Shown here piece after piece: positions 12,400 to 24,592 of a stretch of 64,000 nt of DNA. A model generated the notes under the pieces. That model was given only the letters and a program-made list of their open reading frames with translations, was not told the origin of the DNA and ran no database searches. Each line of letters begins with the position of its first letter. The first letter of the stretch is position 1. The translations under genes were made by a program, and so were the position numbers. Source of the DNA: Pyricularia pennisetigena (Eukaryota; Ascomycota; Sordariomycetes; Magnaporthales; Pyriculariaceae); assembly GCF_004337985.1 (NCBI RefSeq), contig NC_043744.1, positions 5,117,316 through 5,181,315 of the forward strand, in the 5' to 3' direction.

Positions 12400-13765
12400 T
12401 TTCCTTTGCTGCATTGTATAGGTTTGAAAATATAATTTTTTTTTCGCTAAATTCGTCTTTTAATTCGTTATTAAATTCGTCCGTTAGGGCTTGTTAAATT
12501 ATCCGGATGCGGTGGGTTTGTCCCAATGGTTCTGGTTCTGATTTTTTTAAAGTATCTAATTCCGTAGGTTCGGGTAATTTGGCGTTTTGCCTACGTAATT
12601 GTACCGGTGGTCTGGTTTTAATAGGTATACGGTTTCCTACTGCTAGGGTCCGAATGCTTTTAAATTTTTATGGGTATTATCCTGCGTCCATTTTTACGTT
12701 ATTGTGGATTATACAATTATCGTCGTAATATATGGTCCAGTTTTTCAAATTGTGTTAATCCGGTGGTATTTGTTAGTGGGTGGTGGTATTTAATTTTCGT
12801 AGTTTTTTGGAATCGGGGTGTAAATCCGGAGTGCTTTAGGGACAAAATTTGGCTATATATCCTGGTTTTTCGCATTTAAAGTATTTGCCATTTTTAGGAT
12901 CTTTACGCGGTTTTTTATATTGGGTCGCGTTAAAGTCCATAAATCCGTTATATATTCCGTAGGAAATATTATATTGGCGAGGCGGTTTGGGGTGTTGGTA
13001 TTTGCGTCCCGTATTAATTTATCGCAAGGCTGGCCCTTATACGTTACGTCCTTCGCGTCGTTCCAATTTCCGTTCGTAAAGTCGGTTATCGATCTTAATT
13101 GTTAGCTTTACGTATTCGGTTAAGGTATCGGGTCGTTTTTTTTTAACAAATTCGTTTTTAATTTCTTCTTTAAATCCCGCATAAAAACGTGCCATTAGGG
13201 TTTCGGGGCCCCATAGTAGCTTAACGGTGATTTATCGAAATTTATTAATATATTTGGATGCCGATTTGGTTTGGGTAAGGCGTACCAGTTTACGCTTAAC
13301 CGTACGTTCCTCGTTTGGGCTACCAAATACTCCCCTAAAGCATTTTTCGAAATTTTCGTAATCGTCGAAAATGCGGTTGGTTTTAGCTTTACGGTTTTTT
13401 TCTTTATCGTGGTCCAAATAATTTCGTAGGATTGGTTCGAACCAGGTAAGCGTATCGCCCTTTAATAGCGAAATTGCGTAGGTGACCTTTTTTACGTTAT
13501 TATCGAAATTATCCTCGTTAAAATAAAGGTAAACCCGGGTTCCCGTAAAGAATCCCTGCAAGGTACCTGGGGTACCATTATAAGGTAATAGTAAAAGGTA
13601 TTTAATATAATTCCTATTAATTCGATTAATTTGTTCGGTTATTCGTTCCTGGAATTGTCGATTTTTTGCTTAAAGCGTCGCGACCATTTAACGCAAAGCG
13701 TTAACGCTGGCCGGAGCGTTAGTGGTAAAGGGGGTTTAAGGGGTGGTTTTGTTGGAAAACATTAT
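12400..13765 (-). pseudogene. Gypsy-1 gag with CCHC zinc knuckle
   Basis: The minus frame at 13232-13561 has the retrotransposon gag core: KVTYAISLLKGDTLTWFEP, an acidic/basic linker, then FRGVFGSPNEERTVKRKL and a TKSASKYINKF end. Downstream at 12843-12886 is a zinc knuckle, Y-x2-C-x4-Y-x4-C. The first Cys and the His have both turned into Tyr, as RIP would do to TGC and CAC. Gag forms the virus-like particle; the knuckle binds RNA. It lies just inside the 5' LTR, as expected. Confidence 0.87.
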
Positions 13766-13822
13766 TTCGGCGATACTGTTCGGTATATTTTAAGGCAAAA
13801 TACTGAATAGGAGCAATTAAAA

Positions 13823-14277
13823 TATTACGATTAAAATATCGGGTAACCTGTTTTTAGGGTAAAATACAATGGGTTGAAGCAATTGAGCGTTTTAATTGGG
13901 TAATTGGGGTTTTTAATAACTGGGGTGAAATTATAATCGTTTTTAAGTAAATATTGAGGTTAATTAGAATTTAATTGCTGCTAAGCAATCCTAAAATCGA
14001 ATTTATTTATATGGTAATAAACGTGCCTTATATAAACTATGTTCCGAATATAATTTCCCTTAATTTATCACAAATCGCAGAAATCACTTCGCCTAATTTG
14101 TTATAATTTTTTAAAAATTATTGAAATCACCTTTTTGGCGATTACGTGGCGTTACGTGACTTTTCCCTTAGGTAATCGATGTTCTGTTGTCGGCGATTTC
14201 TTTGGGCGAGTGTCGTTAGGAGGGGTGTGACCCCGCCTGGCCTCATTGGTACCGACCCATCTTGTCTGGTCGTAACA
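13823..14277 (-). repeat. Gypsy-1 LTR (5' LTR in element sense)
   Basis: 455 bp, starting tattacga and ending gtctggtcgtaaca. Its outer right ~130 bp keep many more C residues than the matching inner part, so mutation fades out toward the edge of the repeat. Confidence 0.95.
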
Positions 14278-14282
14278 GTGCA
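14278..14282. repeat. Right target-site duplication of Gypsy-1 (gtgca)
   Basis: Exact copy of 7021-7025. Confidence 0.93.
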
Positions 14283-14480
14283 TTTGAATTTAATTTGCAC
14301 GTTTTTTTTTTAACCGTCCGACCTTAATGGGTTTAAAACGGGATTAGGTGTCGATAGCGAGTATTATTATCGTTTTGTTATAGCAAACGCGGTTAAAACC
14401 AAATAAATTGGCGACGTCGATGGTTTGGTCGGTTCGCGAACGGGTAATTAAACGATGTTAAAATTATATTAAATGCAAAT
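14283..14480 (-). pseudogene. SNF2-family helicase, upstream part beyond Gypsy-1
   Basis: Minus-strand frame with RSRTDQTIDVANLFGFN and FKPIKVGRLKKKRAN. It runs straight into the frame at 7020 (MHPLDLLIFKSIF) when Gypsy-1 and one TSD copy are removed. It is therefore the N-terminal side of the same remnant. How far the gene extends beyond 14480 is unclear; the acidic repeat at 15861-16223 on the same strand could be its start. Confidence 0.65.
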
Positions 14481-15860
14481 TATTTAAAACGATAACGTTA
14501 TCGGCGATAGCTGTATAATCGGCGATATTAAGCAGGGTGGAGGATTATTCGATATTAAATTTAAAAAAATTGCGGCAATTTCCACCAAAATCGTTAAAAC
14601 TTTTTTTATTTCCAATAACGATTTTTCCCTGCCGGCGAAAAATAAAATAAAGGAAATGGTAGCAAACCCTAAACCAATTGTCGATATAATAACCGTTATA
14701 TATATATAATCCAAAATTAGCGGTTTTAAACCTTAAATCGCCGTTTTTAAAATTAAGTCCGGTGGTTATTATCCGCAGGTAAATTAATATCGTGGCGAAA
14801 ATTATGGGAATTATAGCCGGTTTGAATTTATTTGCGAATATTTTTAACCCGGGGAGGTTAATATCGTTTTGGCGGATAAAAAGGGGGATAAAAGGTAGGC
14901 GACGCCGATTTACCAAATTATCGAAAATGGGTTTAATACCTTTGTCGTTAAATATATCCGGTACGGAGGTTAAGGTCTTTTGCCAAACGGGCATTTTATT
15001 ACCTTTAATCTATTTACCGGGATTATTTATCTTAAAATAAATTAAAAAACCGAATACGTCGGCGATTAAAAATAAATTAACTAATAATTAAAATTATGCC
15101 CGTTATTCCAAAATATATAAAAGGGTAAAAACCAGATTATAATAGTTATTACATTATAGCAATAATTATTTGGTATTACCGCAAAAAATTGTAATAATTG
15201 TTACAATATAGTAAATAGCAGGATATATTAATGCAAAAATTATAACAATTATCGCAATCCAATAAAAAAAACATTAACCTGTTATATTAATATATTATAT
15301 TAAAACATTTGTCGTTTCGTAGCCAAATACGACCATTACCTCGTTTATATTCGACGAATTATTATTAAAATGGTATACCAAAATCTGGTTATTAACGCGT
15401 GTTTTTGCTGCGGCGACGCCAATAACGGATTAAAAACGTTTAGGGGTTTAAACGATTGGGATTTCGTTCGTATTGCGGAAAATATTATTTCCGCGACCGA
15501 ATTAGGCGGGCGGGTTGGTATTATTATTAATTTTAAAACAATTAATATAACCCAAATGGGATATAATACGAACCATTTTGGCAATATTTATATTCCCTAC
15601 CCTGCGTTTAATTGTAATAATTATCGCCGATACGGATTAATTTTTACCCAATTGAAAATCCTTCCATAACGGGACGGGTAAACGATCTAGGAAATCCGTA
15701 TCCTTATATAATAGGAAATAATATTCGGGTTATACGATATTTATTAAACTATTATTTAACGTCGAATTAGGTTTAAATTACGTCCGCGATACCGAAATAA
15801 AATTAATTTTAACTGGCCGAACGGTGGTGGTTTTATATATACGGGGTACGGGCGGCCTAT
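14481..15860. other. AT-rich sequence, no gene assigned
   Basis: Open stretches exist on both strands (14545-14994 minus; 15370-15669 plus, with a C-x2-C), but none shows a motif I recognise. The long hydrophobic readings are typical of RIP sequence read against the coding strand. At 15130-15260 there are more attgtaataattattac-type repeats. Confidence 0.4.
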
Positions 15861-16223
15861 TTAATGGCGCGGGTACCGGGTTAATAATAATTTCCGGTTA
15901 AAATGCAAAAAACCGGTTTTTGGGGTCCTTTGGTGGCGGGGATAATGCGCTGGTAAATGGTTTAAAAATATTAAAAAAGTTTGCAATTGGCGGTTATCCA
16001 AATCCGGGGCAAATTCGTTATAATTATCGTCCATATTAATATTATTATCGCTTTTATTGGCGGACGCGGGGGTAAATTGGTTATCGTTTTCGCCTATATA
16101 AATATCGTCGTTATTATAATCGACGGGGGCGGGGGTAAATTCGTTATCGCCGGCGTCCATATCGGTATTATTTCCATTTTTATCGACGGGGGCGGGGGTA
16201 AATTTATTATTACCGGAATCCAT
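15861..16223 (-). repeat. Acidic 21-residue (63-bp) tandem repeat, coding on minus
   Basis: Four imperfect units on the minus strand with the core D-N-x-F-T-P-A-P-V-D-x-N, separated by Asn/Asp-rich spacers (16,223 down to about 16,000). Uninterrupted reading on minus suggests a disordered acidic protein segment. It could be the N-terminus of the SNF2-like gene 1.5 kb downstream (inference). A different protein follows down to 15,861. Confidence 0.5.
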
Positions 16224-16985
16224 ATTAATATTATTTTAATTATTATTATTATTATTAGGAATAAAGGGAAAATTTAAAAGGATTCCGGTTATATCCGAAT
16301 AATTTTGTAATATAAAACGGTCCAACCGAGCAAAATTTAATTTAAAAATAATTGCAATATCCGCGTCGTAATTTTCCAAATCCTTAAAATATTGGTTTAT
16401 TTTTTTTATCCGCGTTCCTTTTTATAATATAATTATTAAATAAACAAATAATTTAATATTATTGGGTATATATCCCAACGTAAATTTGGTGGTGGTTTAA
16501 GCGGAGGTTTTACCTTTTTGGCGTTTTTTGGGAATTATAATGACAAAGGAACGTAATTGTAACAATTATTACGGCTTTTGGCGAATTAAAGCAATTATTG
16601 TAACTATTATTATAATAAAATTGATTAATTTGCCCCGGACCTAACCGGGTGGGGGGTACCCTTGCGATGCAAGGGCGTTAATTATAATTTACCTTCGTTA
16701 TAATTGGGTTAATATTTATTTGGATGGGTAAAATATAAATAATTTTGTCCAATTAAAAATGTTTTAATTAGGTTTCCTAACGAATATATTTGCAGTATTT
16801 ATTAAAACAATTTTGCGATTGCAACAATTGTTACGTTTATTGGTTAAAAATTGAACGCTGGTTTAATCGTTACAATTTTTTATTAATCGTTATAAAAAAA
16901 ATCTGGCGGCCGGGAAAAAGGTTTTTATTGTAAAAAAAAAAAAAAACTAATAAAAATAAAAAAGGAGGTATTTATAATTAGGTTT
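16224..16985. other. AT-rich flank of Gypsy-2A, no gene seen
   Basis: Contains further attgtaacaattattac-type repeats (16550-16620, 16790-16860). After the inferred inversion is undone, this sequence borders 34340 and lower coordinates, where the same repeat type reappears (34255-34275). Confidence 0.4.
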
Positions 16986-16990
16986 ACGTG

Positions 16991-17178
16991 TGTTATGGAT
17001 TCGTGCCTAAGGCACGTATTACGTAATAAAATACAAGAGCGGGTTAGGGACAATATATAAGGGGAAGGACATTACCACGACCCGGACATGCACTTTTTCC
17101 TCCTTTTTCCCCCAACGTTAGTAATAATACCAACAAAGATATTTAACGGTTTTAAAACCGTTAATTTACCCTATAATA
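16991..17178 (+). repeat. Gypsy-2A 5' LTR
   Basis: 188 bp, tgttatggattcgtg to ttaccctataata (terminal CA turned TA). Contains the motif cctaaggcacgtattacg and a GC-richer cacgacccggacatg core shared with the other LTRs. Confidence 0.94.
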
Positions 17179-17199
17179 TTTATTAACGTTTAAATTTAA

Positions 17200-18240
17200 A
17201 TATAATAATAGTTAACCCAAAGCTAGGCGCGGGAAGGGAAATTTACGATTTTTATTAAAACCTGGTCGCGAATATCGCGATATTGGAAAAACGTATCGTT
17301 TAAATACAATTATATTTTTTAAACGCAGGCGCGATCGCGCAAAAACAACGCCCCAAAAGGAAATTTTTACGTAACCCCCTATTATACGACGGCGCACCGG
17401 TTACGTTTACAATTTGGAAATAAATTATTTCGTATAAATTAATACGCGACGCGGAATTTATCGGGAATTAGCGCGATTAATTCGAATACGTATAATTTAA
17501 TTTTACTATTATAATATAGGATATCGTCCGTTCCTTTTACGAAATAAAGGGTACGGGAAAAAAATATAACCACGAAAATTTTATCGAATATTTGGGACGT
17601 ACGTACGACGACCTTTATAAAAAAGCCCAAACCTTCGCCGAATTGGAGGTATTCCAAATACGATACGGCGAATCGTTCGTATATTTTCTTATTAAATTCG
17701 AACGTTTTTTTACTACGGCCGGGGGTTTCGAATAGTTAAACGAAATACGGGCCAATTATTTGCGTTTCCGGGTCGTTAACCGGATAAAAAAAGCGTCGGT
17801 AGGAAAAGGTATTATTTCCGATTTTTACCACGGATTTATCGCTATATACCGCTATATCGCCCAGGATTTGGAAATTATCGATTTGGATAAACGTTTCGGC
17901 CAAAAACGGAACGCCCCCCTTTTAAATTTTTTATAAACAGGTTTAAAAAATATAATAATAACGGGCGTATTAGCGATAAAAATTGGCCGAAACCGTTATA
18001 ACGTTGGTAAAAAACGAGGAGGGCGCCGATTGGATAAAAATAAAAGGAAAAATAAAACCCTATAAGTATCCGTTTAAAAATTCCAATAATATTGTAAAAC
18101 GGGGGCCTGCCTCCGTTGCGGGTCCGCCTCCCATTACGCCCAAAATTACCAATTCGTACCGGTTATACGTCCGACGTTAAATAACCCCGAAAAAGGAAAA
18201 AATTAATTTTGGGCTATAATTTTAACCCAGGGGAAAACCG
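17200..18240 (+). pseudogene. Gypsy-2A gag
   Basis: Plus-strand frame with EFIEYLGRTYDDLY-like and FAELEVFQIRYGESFVYFL segments near 17560-17700, typical of the gag alpha-helical core. At 18108-18149 is a zinc knuckle, CLRCGSASHYAQNY: C-x2-C-x4-H-x4, with the last Cys turned to Tyr. Frames are broken. Confidence 0.8.
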
Positions 18241-18959
18241 ACGCAACGGGCCCGGACTACCCCATAATATGCCAATAAATATAAATCGGAAAAAGTAATT
18301 AAAAAAAATATAAATTATAATGGATGGGCGACCATTTTTTATCCCGGTTTTAATTAATTTAACGAAATTTATTATTGCATAAATGGATTTAAAATGCGAA
18401 TATTACGTAATTATAAATAAAAATTGTACCGAAAAATTAGGAATAATAAAAGTTTTTTTACCATAAATCCGCCGGTTAAACACGGTAACGGGACGAATAC
18501 GAACCGATATACGGGAAATAAATAATTACAACGTAAATATCGACGGTTGGTCCGCGCCGATATCCTTTTATATAATTCCGGGATTAACGCAGGATTTATT
18601 TTTGGGATTCCTTTGGATAACCCACCGGAAAATAATATTTAACCTAAACCAGGAAAAATTAAAAATAAGGTCCGTTAAAGGGTTATTCGTGCAAAAATTG
18701 TTCCTACGTCCGAAAAACGGGAAATCCACGGTGGTTATGGGCAACGTATTCCTGGCCGCGGCCCGAAAAATAAAAAAAAATACAAACGAATAAATAAAAT
18801 TCGTTTTTATTTCGTTACGAAATATAACCCGGGTCCTAATTTTAACGGCGGTAAATAAAAACGACGCAGGGCCCCCGGCAACGTTACCCGCAAAATTAAA
18901 AAATTTCGAAAATTTATTTAACGACGGTAAAATTTCGGTTTTATTTCCGTATAAGGGCG

Positions 18960-21700
18960 AATTGGATTATTATATCCGGATTTAAAAAAATAACGACGGT
19001 AAATCCCCGCCGTTATTATAAGGCCGGTTATATTATATACCGCGCGATTAATTGTTGGAATTACGGCGATAAATAATCGATATAATGGATTAAAAATGGA
19101 TCCGAGCAAACGCGTCGTTAACCGCAACCCCGGTCCTAATAATCCGGAAAACTTTTGGAAAATGGCGTTTATACGTCGATTATAAAATATTAAACGTTAT
19201 TATAATATAAAACCGGTATTTTTTATTATTAATTAAAAAAATATTCCGCTTTTTATCCGGAGCAAAATAGTTTATTAAAATAAACGTGCGCGTAATTTTC
19301 TATAAATTACGCGTAACCGAAAAGGATAAACATTTTACAATTTTTCGCATAAAATTTAAATTGTTCGAATAATTGGTGTATTTATTCGGATTAGCGGGCG
19401 CCCCGGCCATATTCCAGCGATATATTAACGGCGTCCTCGGGAATATATTGGACAATTATATATTAATATATTTGGTCGATATTTTAATATATACGTCCGG
19501 TTTTAAAACGGATTATTGGCGGAAAATTACCCATATTTTGGGAAAATTAAAAAAAGCGGGTTTAAATTTGGATTTCGATAAAAACGCGTTCGCGGTTATT
19601 TCCGTTAAATATTTGGGGTTTATTATATACGCTAATATAAACGTAGAAACCGATCCGGAAAAATTACGCGCGATCCGGGAATAGGAAACCCCGACGAAAT
19701 TACGAAAATTGCGCGGTTTCCTAAAATTCGCAAATTTTTACCGGGATTTTATAAACGGGTATTCGGGTTTAACGGCGCTTTTATTTCGATTTATTAAAAA
19801 AAAATACCGTTTAAATAAATACCGGAAAAAAACGCTACCTTCGAAATATTTAAACAAATATTTTTACAAACGCCATTATTGGCCCAATGGAGCGACGAAA
19901 CGGAAACGAAAATAAAAACGGATTATTCCGGCGCAGTTATCGGGGGGGTATTAGTATAAAAAAGGAAGGACGGGTTATAAAAACCGGTAATATTCCATTC
20001 CGTTAAATTAACGACGGTTTAACGTAATTATATTATTTACGATAAAAAATTGCTCGCGGTCGTCCATTGTTTATAAATATAAAAAGCGGAATTACGCAGT
20101 ATCCGTTTTCCTTTTATTATTTTTACGAATTATAAAACGTTTAAATATTTTACGAAACCGAGGGTGGTATCGGAACGGTAAATGCGGTGGGCCGAAATCT
20201 TATCCAAATTTAATTACGTTTTAAAATACCGACCAGGAAAATACGCGATAATCCCCGACGCGTTATCGAAACGGGAGCAAAACGAAATTAGCGAAAAAAA
20301 ACGAGCGATAATATTACGCCCAATACCCAATAAAACCATAATCGGCATTTTTCAAATATTAGTATAAAATATATTACCGGCGGTCCCAAAAGGAATATTT
20401 ATTTTCCAATAATTTTATATAGCAAAATTTTGGAGCGAAATAATGGAAAAAAACCCAATATACGCCCGCAAACGTAACGCGGTTTAACAAAATATAAAAC
20501 GATTCTTACCCGAAACCGAAACGATAATATAAATAGCGGATTATTTAATAAATACCTCCGGTACGCTATTATATAAAAACCGTTTTTAATTACCCAATTA
20601 AAAACTTTTAACCACGGTAATTTTGCAACGAACCCACGAATCCCCAATAATTGGTTATTATAATAAAGATAATATATTTACGATTTTGGTTCGAAATTAT
20701 TATTGGGACGGGATGGCCGAATATATCCGACGATTTATACGCAATTACGATATATACCGCAGGATAAAACTATTAAAATAACGCATATAAAAACTATTAT
20801 AACCCCTACCAATACCGGACAAATTTTGGAAACAAATTTCCATCGATTTTATAACGGACCTCCCAGGTAATAATACGGACGCGCCGCGTTATATAATGGT
20901 TATAATTAATAAATTTTCCAAATATATCCAATTAAAAACAATGGATTTAATAAAAACCGAAATTTGCACCGCGAAATTCGTTTCCACCTGGTGGCGGTTT
21001 AAAGGCTTTTTTAACGCGATTATATCGGACCGGGGGTCGGATTGGGTAAGGGGTTTTTAGTCGGAATTATACCGATAAATAGGAATTTTACAATTATTAT
21101 TAACGTTTTACCACCCAAAAACGGACGGGGGTACGGAACGGATTAATTAAGAAATGCAATATTACCTAAAGGTTTTCGTGGTATTCGACCAAATAAATTA
21201 ACCCGGACATTTACCGGTTATTTAATTAACGTTAAATAATAGGAATTCGTTAATTACGGGAATTAATTTTAACAAATTATTATTAAAATACGAAATAAAC
21301 GCGGTCCCGGTAATATAGGTAAACGGACGACCGGGTTCCACGCCCAAAAATCGCGCGAATTTGTTTTTATAGCATTTTAAAAACGGTATAAACGTGGTTT
21401 ACGCCGTTATAATTTATATATAATAACGCCAAAAAAAAAACGCGAATAAAATACGGAAACCGGCGGACCGTTTTAAAATAAAGGATAAAATTTTTCTCAA
21501 TTTACGGAACGTTAAAATTAATCGCCCGAATAAAAAATTTAATTTCGTAACGAATAAATATACGGTTATAACGATTTTTACACCATTAATAATTACGTTA
21601 AACGTCCCGAAAAAAATCCACCCCATTTTTTACGTAAAATTAATCGAAAAAACAGCGGACGACCTATTATCGTCCCAAATTCGTACCGATATTAAATCCG
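18960..21700 (+). pseudogene. Gypsy-2A pol (RT, RNase H, integrase)
   Basis: The RT fingers (GKWRLYVDYKILN) are near 19150 and the palm (GLAGAPAIFQRYINGVLG) at 19373-19450. The catalytic box reads YLVDILIY, where copy B keeps YLDD, so an essential Asp is lost. The RNase H connection (FLKFANFYRDFINGYSGLTALL) is at 19709-19800, cited in part. The RNase H domain end is at 20182-20280 (WAEILSKFNYVLKYRPGK, PDALSKRE). The integrase H2C2 region (HESPIIGYY) is near 20630, the catalytic core (DFITDLPG, IISDRGSDW, PKTDGGTERIN) is near 20840-21150, with the D, D and E positions visible. Confidence 0.9.
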
Positions 21701-21729
21701 GCCCGTTATTAATCCCATCCAATTTAAAT

Positions 21730-21915
21730 AACGAAACCGCGGAGGAATGGGTAATAAAGGAAATCCTGGCCGCGAAAAACGCAGTAAGGAAAGGACGTAA
21801 ACGCAAAATTTTGGTAAAATGGAAAAAATATAATAAACCTATATAAAAAAATTTGGTAACAGTGGAAAATATACGGGTATTGGACGAATTCGAAATAAAA
21901 TGGGGGTTGGCCCAA
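21730..21915 (+). pseudogene. Gypsy-2A chromodomain
   Basis: Plus-strand reading EEWVIKEILAAKN, then KRKILVKWKKYNKP, matching the chromodomain core (aromatic, V/I-x-x-I-L, Y/I-L-V-K-W-x-x-Y). It closes the polyprotein; the frame ends near 21950. Confidence 0.8.
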
Positions 21916-22249
21916 ATAAATAATAGCCCAATATCGAAACGACGTTAATAATTAAATATTTAACCGGATTAGGGATTTATTATAATTAATTAAAAAATCG
22001 ACGATTCCCCGGAAAAAAAATAACGCGGTAAACCCAAAATTAACATTAATTTAACCAAATATACGGTAAAAAAAATACGCAAAATTAAATTTTTTACCGG
22101 GGCGAAATATAACGAAAATAAACCGACGATTATATAACCCGCGCCCATTTTTAGGGCGACGTGGCTATATCCCACCCATTTAACCCTCGAATTAAATTAA
22201 TATATATAAAATGAAACGATAATTTTACGCGGTAATAAAATATTAATTA

Positions 22250-24530
22250 AAAACCGAATTATACGCCTCCGATTCGCCATCCAAATTTCTTTCTTTTTTA
22301 TTTTTTTTCTTTATTTCGACGTCCTCCTTTTTTATTTTATTATTTTCCGCGTTATTTTTAAAAACCGGGAATTTCCACTATTCGGCGAATTGGTTAATTT
22401 CCCGCAATAAGGCGGTACGACGTCGGGTAATATTTTCGATTAAAAAAAATTTACGACGGGATTTTCCAAAAAACGGGTTTTTACCCATACCACGACCAAA
22501 AATACGAAGGTGCGATGAAATAAGGGCACGGGGATGCGAAAAACCAAATATATACCGAATCGGGGTACGAATAAAACGAAACGCGACGGGGTAACGCGAA
22601 AAAAAAATTTCGAAATGTCGGCGGGGCGTAATAATAATAAAAGCAAAAAAACGTGGGGAATACGCGGGGCGGAATTGGCGTACGGGAACGGCGGGGGAAA
22701 AAATTAGGACGGTAATTAAAATAACGAAAACGTTATTATTTCGGCGCGTTTTTTGCAGGTTTTTTTTATAACGCGACGTATTACGTTCCTAAAAATTTTT
22801 TTAAAAATTAATAACGTTATCGAAATAATTAAATATTAAAAAAATTAAACGCATTTCCAGGTAAATAAAACCGCGCGGGAAAATTTGTACCAATTAACGG
22901 TTACAATTACCACCGTTACGAAAAAAGGTATTAAATATAGCGGTAAAAACAGTAGTTTTGGTAAAAATCGTTACGGCCCCGGAATTCGCCATTTTATTTT
23001 ATACGTCCTAATAAACGCGGACCTAATTGGTATATACGGTAAAAAAATTTCGAAATAATACGGTATTTTTACCAAAATTTTTTTTATTATTTACGACGGT
23101 ACTTTTAATTAAAGGTTGGACGATATAACGATTATTATAAATCGTGGTTTTTAATTCCCGCAAACGGCGGCGGAAAATAAAATTAAAAACGTAAACGGCT
23201 TCGTTATAATAATAATACGATTTTTTGGTATCGCGGTATCGCTGGTAATTAATACCGTTAAAAGCAGGGCCATATTCCCAAACCCCGTTAATTTTAAACG
23301 TTTTTATACAAAAAACGCAAAAAATAAATATATTTTCCGGGGCGGTATATTCGTCGTTATTTAAATTACTTTGGAATTCCGCGGTACCGACGGCGCGACG
23401 AAAACGTTGCGAATATAAATTAATAATACCACCTAATCGGTATTTAATCGATATAATTTACAAATGGGCGGCCGTTATTATTATATAACGAAAATAATTA
23501 ACCACCACGGTGGGGAAGCCGATTATTTCCACCACCGGTATTGGTTTATCCAAACGCCATTTGGGACGCGATTAAAAAAATAAAAACCCGGAATATAATA
23601 ACGACGCGGTAACGACAAATAACGATACGAATAATAAATAGGAACGAATAAAACGAAAAATGGCCGAAATAAAAGCAATATAAATAAAAAATAAAACGAA
23701 AGGAAAACGGGAAAAATCGATAAAATAATAAGGAAAAAACGGAATAAGGACGAAAAGGATTCGAATGGAGGAAAAATTGGAAAATAAAAAAAACCAAAAC
23801 AATAACGCGAGGAAAAATGCGAAAAACAAAAACCGTAACCACCACGGGAAAAAAATTATACCAATAAATAAACGAATTTATACCGCCCAAAATAAAAGGA
23901 AAATAAACCGCGACAAATACCCGCAAACGGCCGGTATAATAAAAAAACCGCAATATTACCGCAACTAAAGGTAGGAAGGTAAAACCCAATTACGGTTTTA
24001 TACCGCCCAAAATAAAAGGAAAATAAACCGCGATAAATACCCGTAAACGGCAGGTACGATAAAAAAACCGCGACATTACCGTAATTAAAAATAGGAGGGT
24101 AAAACCCGACCACGGCCTTATACCGCCCAAAATAAAAGGAAAATAAACCGCAACAAATACCCGCAAACGGTAAATACGATAAAAAAACCGCGACACCTCC
24201 GTAACCAAAAATGAAAAGGTAAAACCCGATTACGACCCTATACCGCCCAAAATAAAAGGAAAATAAACCGCGATAACCACCCGCAAACGGTAAATACGAT
24301 AAAAACGCCACAATATAACCGCAATTAAAAACGGGAAAATAAAATTCGATTACGGACCTATACCAAGTAAAATTAGGAAAAAACGAATTACGATAACCGC
24401 CCGTAAACGGATCCGGGGATAAAAAACCCGCGATATAACCGCGGCCGAAAATAAAAGGGCAAAACCCGATTATGGGCCTATACCGCCCGGAATAATGGAC
24501 GGGTAAATTATATTAGGATACGCGCCCGTT
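22250..24530 (+). pseudogene. Gypsy-2A extra ORF downstream of pol
   Basis: About 2.3 kb between the chromodomain and the 3' LTR, in sense orientation. The first part (22860-23100) reads YQLTVTITTVTKKGIKY, GPGIRHFILYVLINAD, then FFIIYDGTFN, and is conserved in copy B (36010-36237, minus). The last part from 23765 is very basic (Lys, Arg, Asn) and runs into a 40-residue tandem repeat with the core YTAQNKRKINRDKYP. No known domain recognised. Ty3/gypsy elements normally end after integrase/chromodomain, so this is an additional third ORF. Role unknown; an env-like or nucleic-acid-binding role would be speculation. Confidence 0.6.
23878..24500 (+). repeat. 120-bp tandem repeat in the Gypsy-2A extra ORF
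   Basis: Copies begin at 23880, 24000, 24120 and 24240 with taccgcccaaaataaaagg at an exact period of 120 bp; a diverged fifth unit starts at about 24360. As 120 is divisible by 3 the repeat keeps frame (40 residues). The same array is in copy B at about 34,640-35,240. Confidence 0.9.
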
Positions 24531-24592
24531 GGATTACCTTTATATTTCCAAATAGGGATTATACCCGATAAAAAACGGGCGAATACGGGTTA

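Larger units (their letters stand above)
7026..14277 (-). mobile_element. Gypsy-1: complete Ty3/gypsy chromovirus
   Basis: A 7,252-bp element with two 455-bp LTRs that begin with TG (or TA after RIP) and end with CA (or TA). In element sense (minus) the order is 5' LTR, gag with zinc knuckle, protease, reverse transcriptase, RNase H, integrase, chromodomain, 3' LTR. This is the chromovirus order; the chromodomain is expected to steer integration to heterochromatin. A polypurine tract (AAAAAAAGGGAAA, read on minus) directly precedes the 3' LTR at 7481-7502. All coding parts carry RIP stops, so it is not active. It is inserted in the SNF2-like gene with TSD gtgca. Unlike Gypsy-2, its inner part has lost CpA mainly on the plus strand while TpG is still frequent. 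Confidence 0.95.

Noticed and set aside
14545..15040. Membrane proteins on both strands
   Set aside because: Overlapping hydrophobic readings in AT-rich RIP DNA, without motif or consistent frame.
23546..24311. Long hydrophobic minus-strand readings in Gypsy-2A (and plus-strand 34793-35581 in 2B), looking like repeat-rich membrane proteins
   Set aside because: They are antisense to the element's basic 120-bp repeat ORF. RIP makes TAA/TAG in the sense strand, whose complement TTA/CTA is Leu, so the antisense stays open and hydrophobic.
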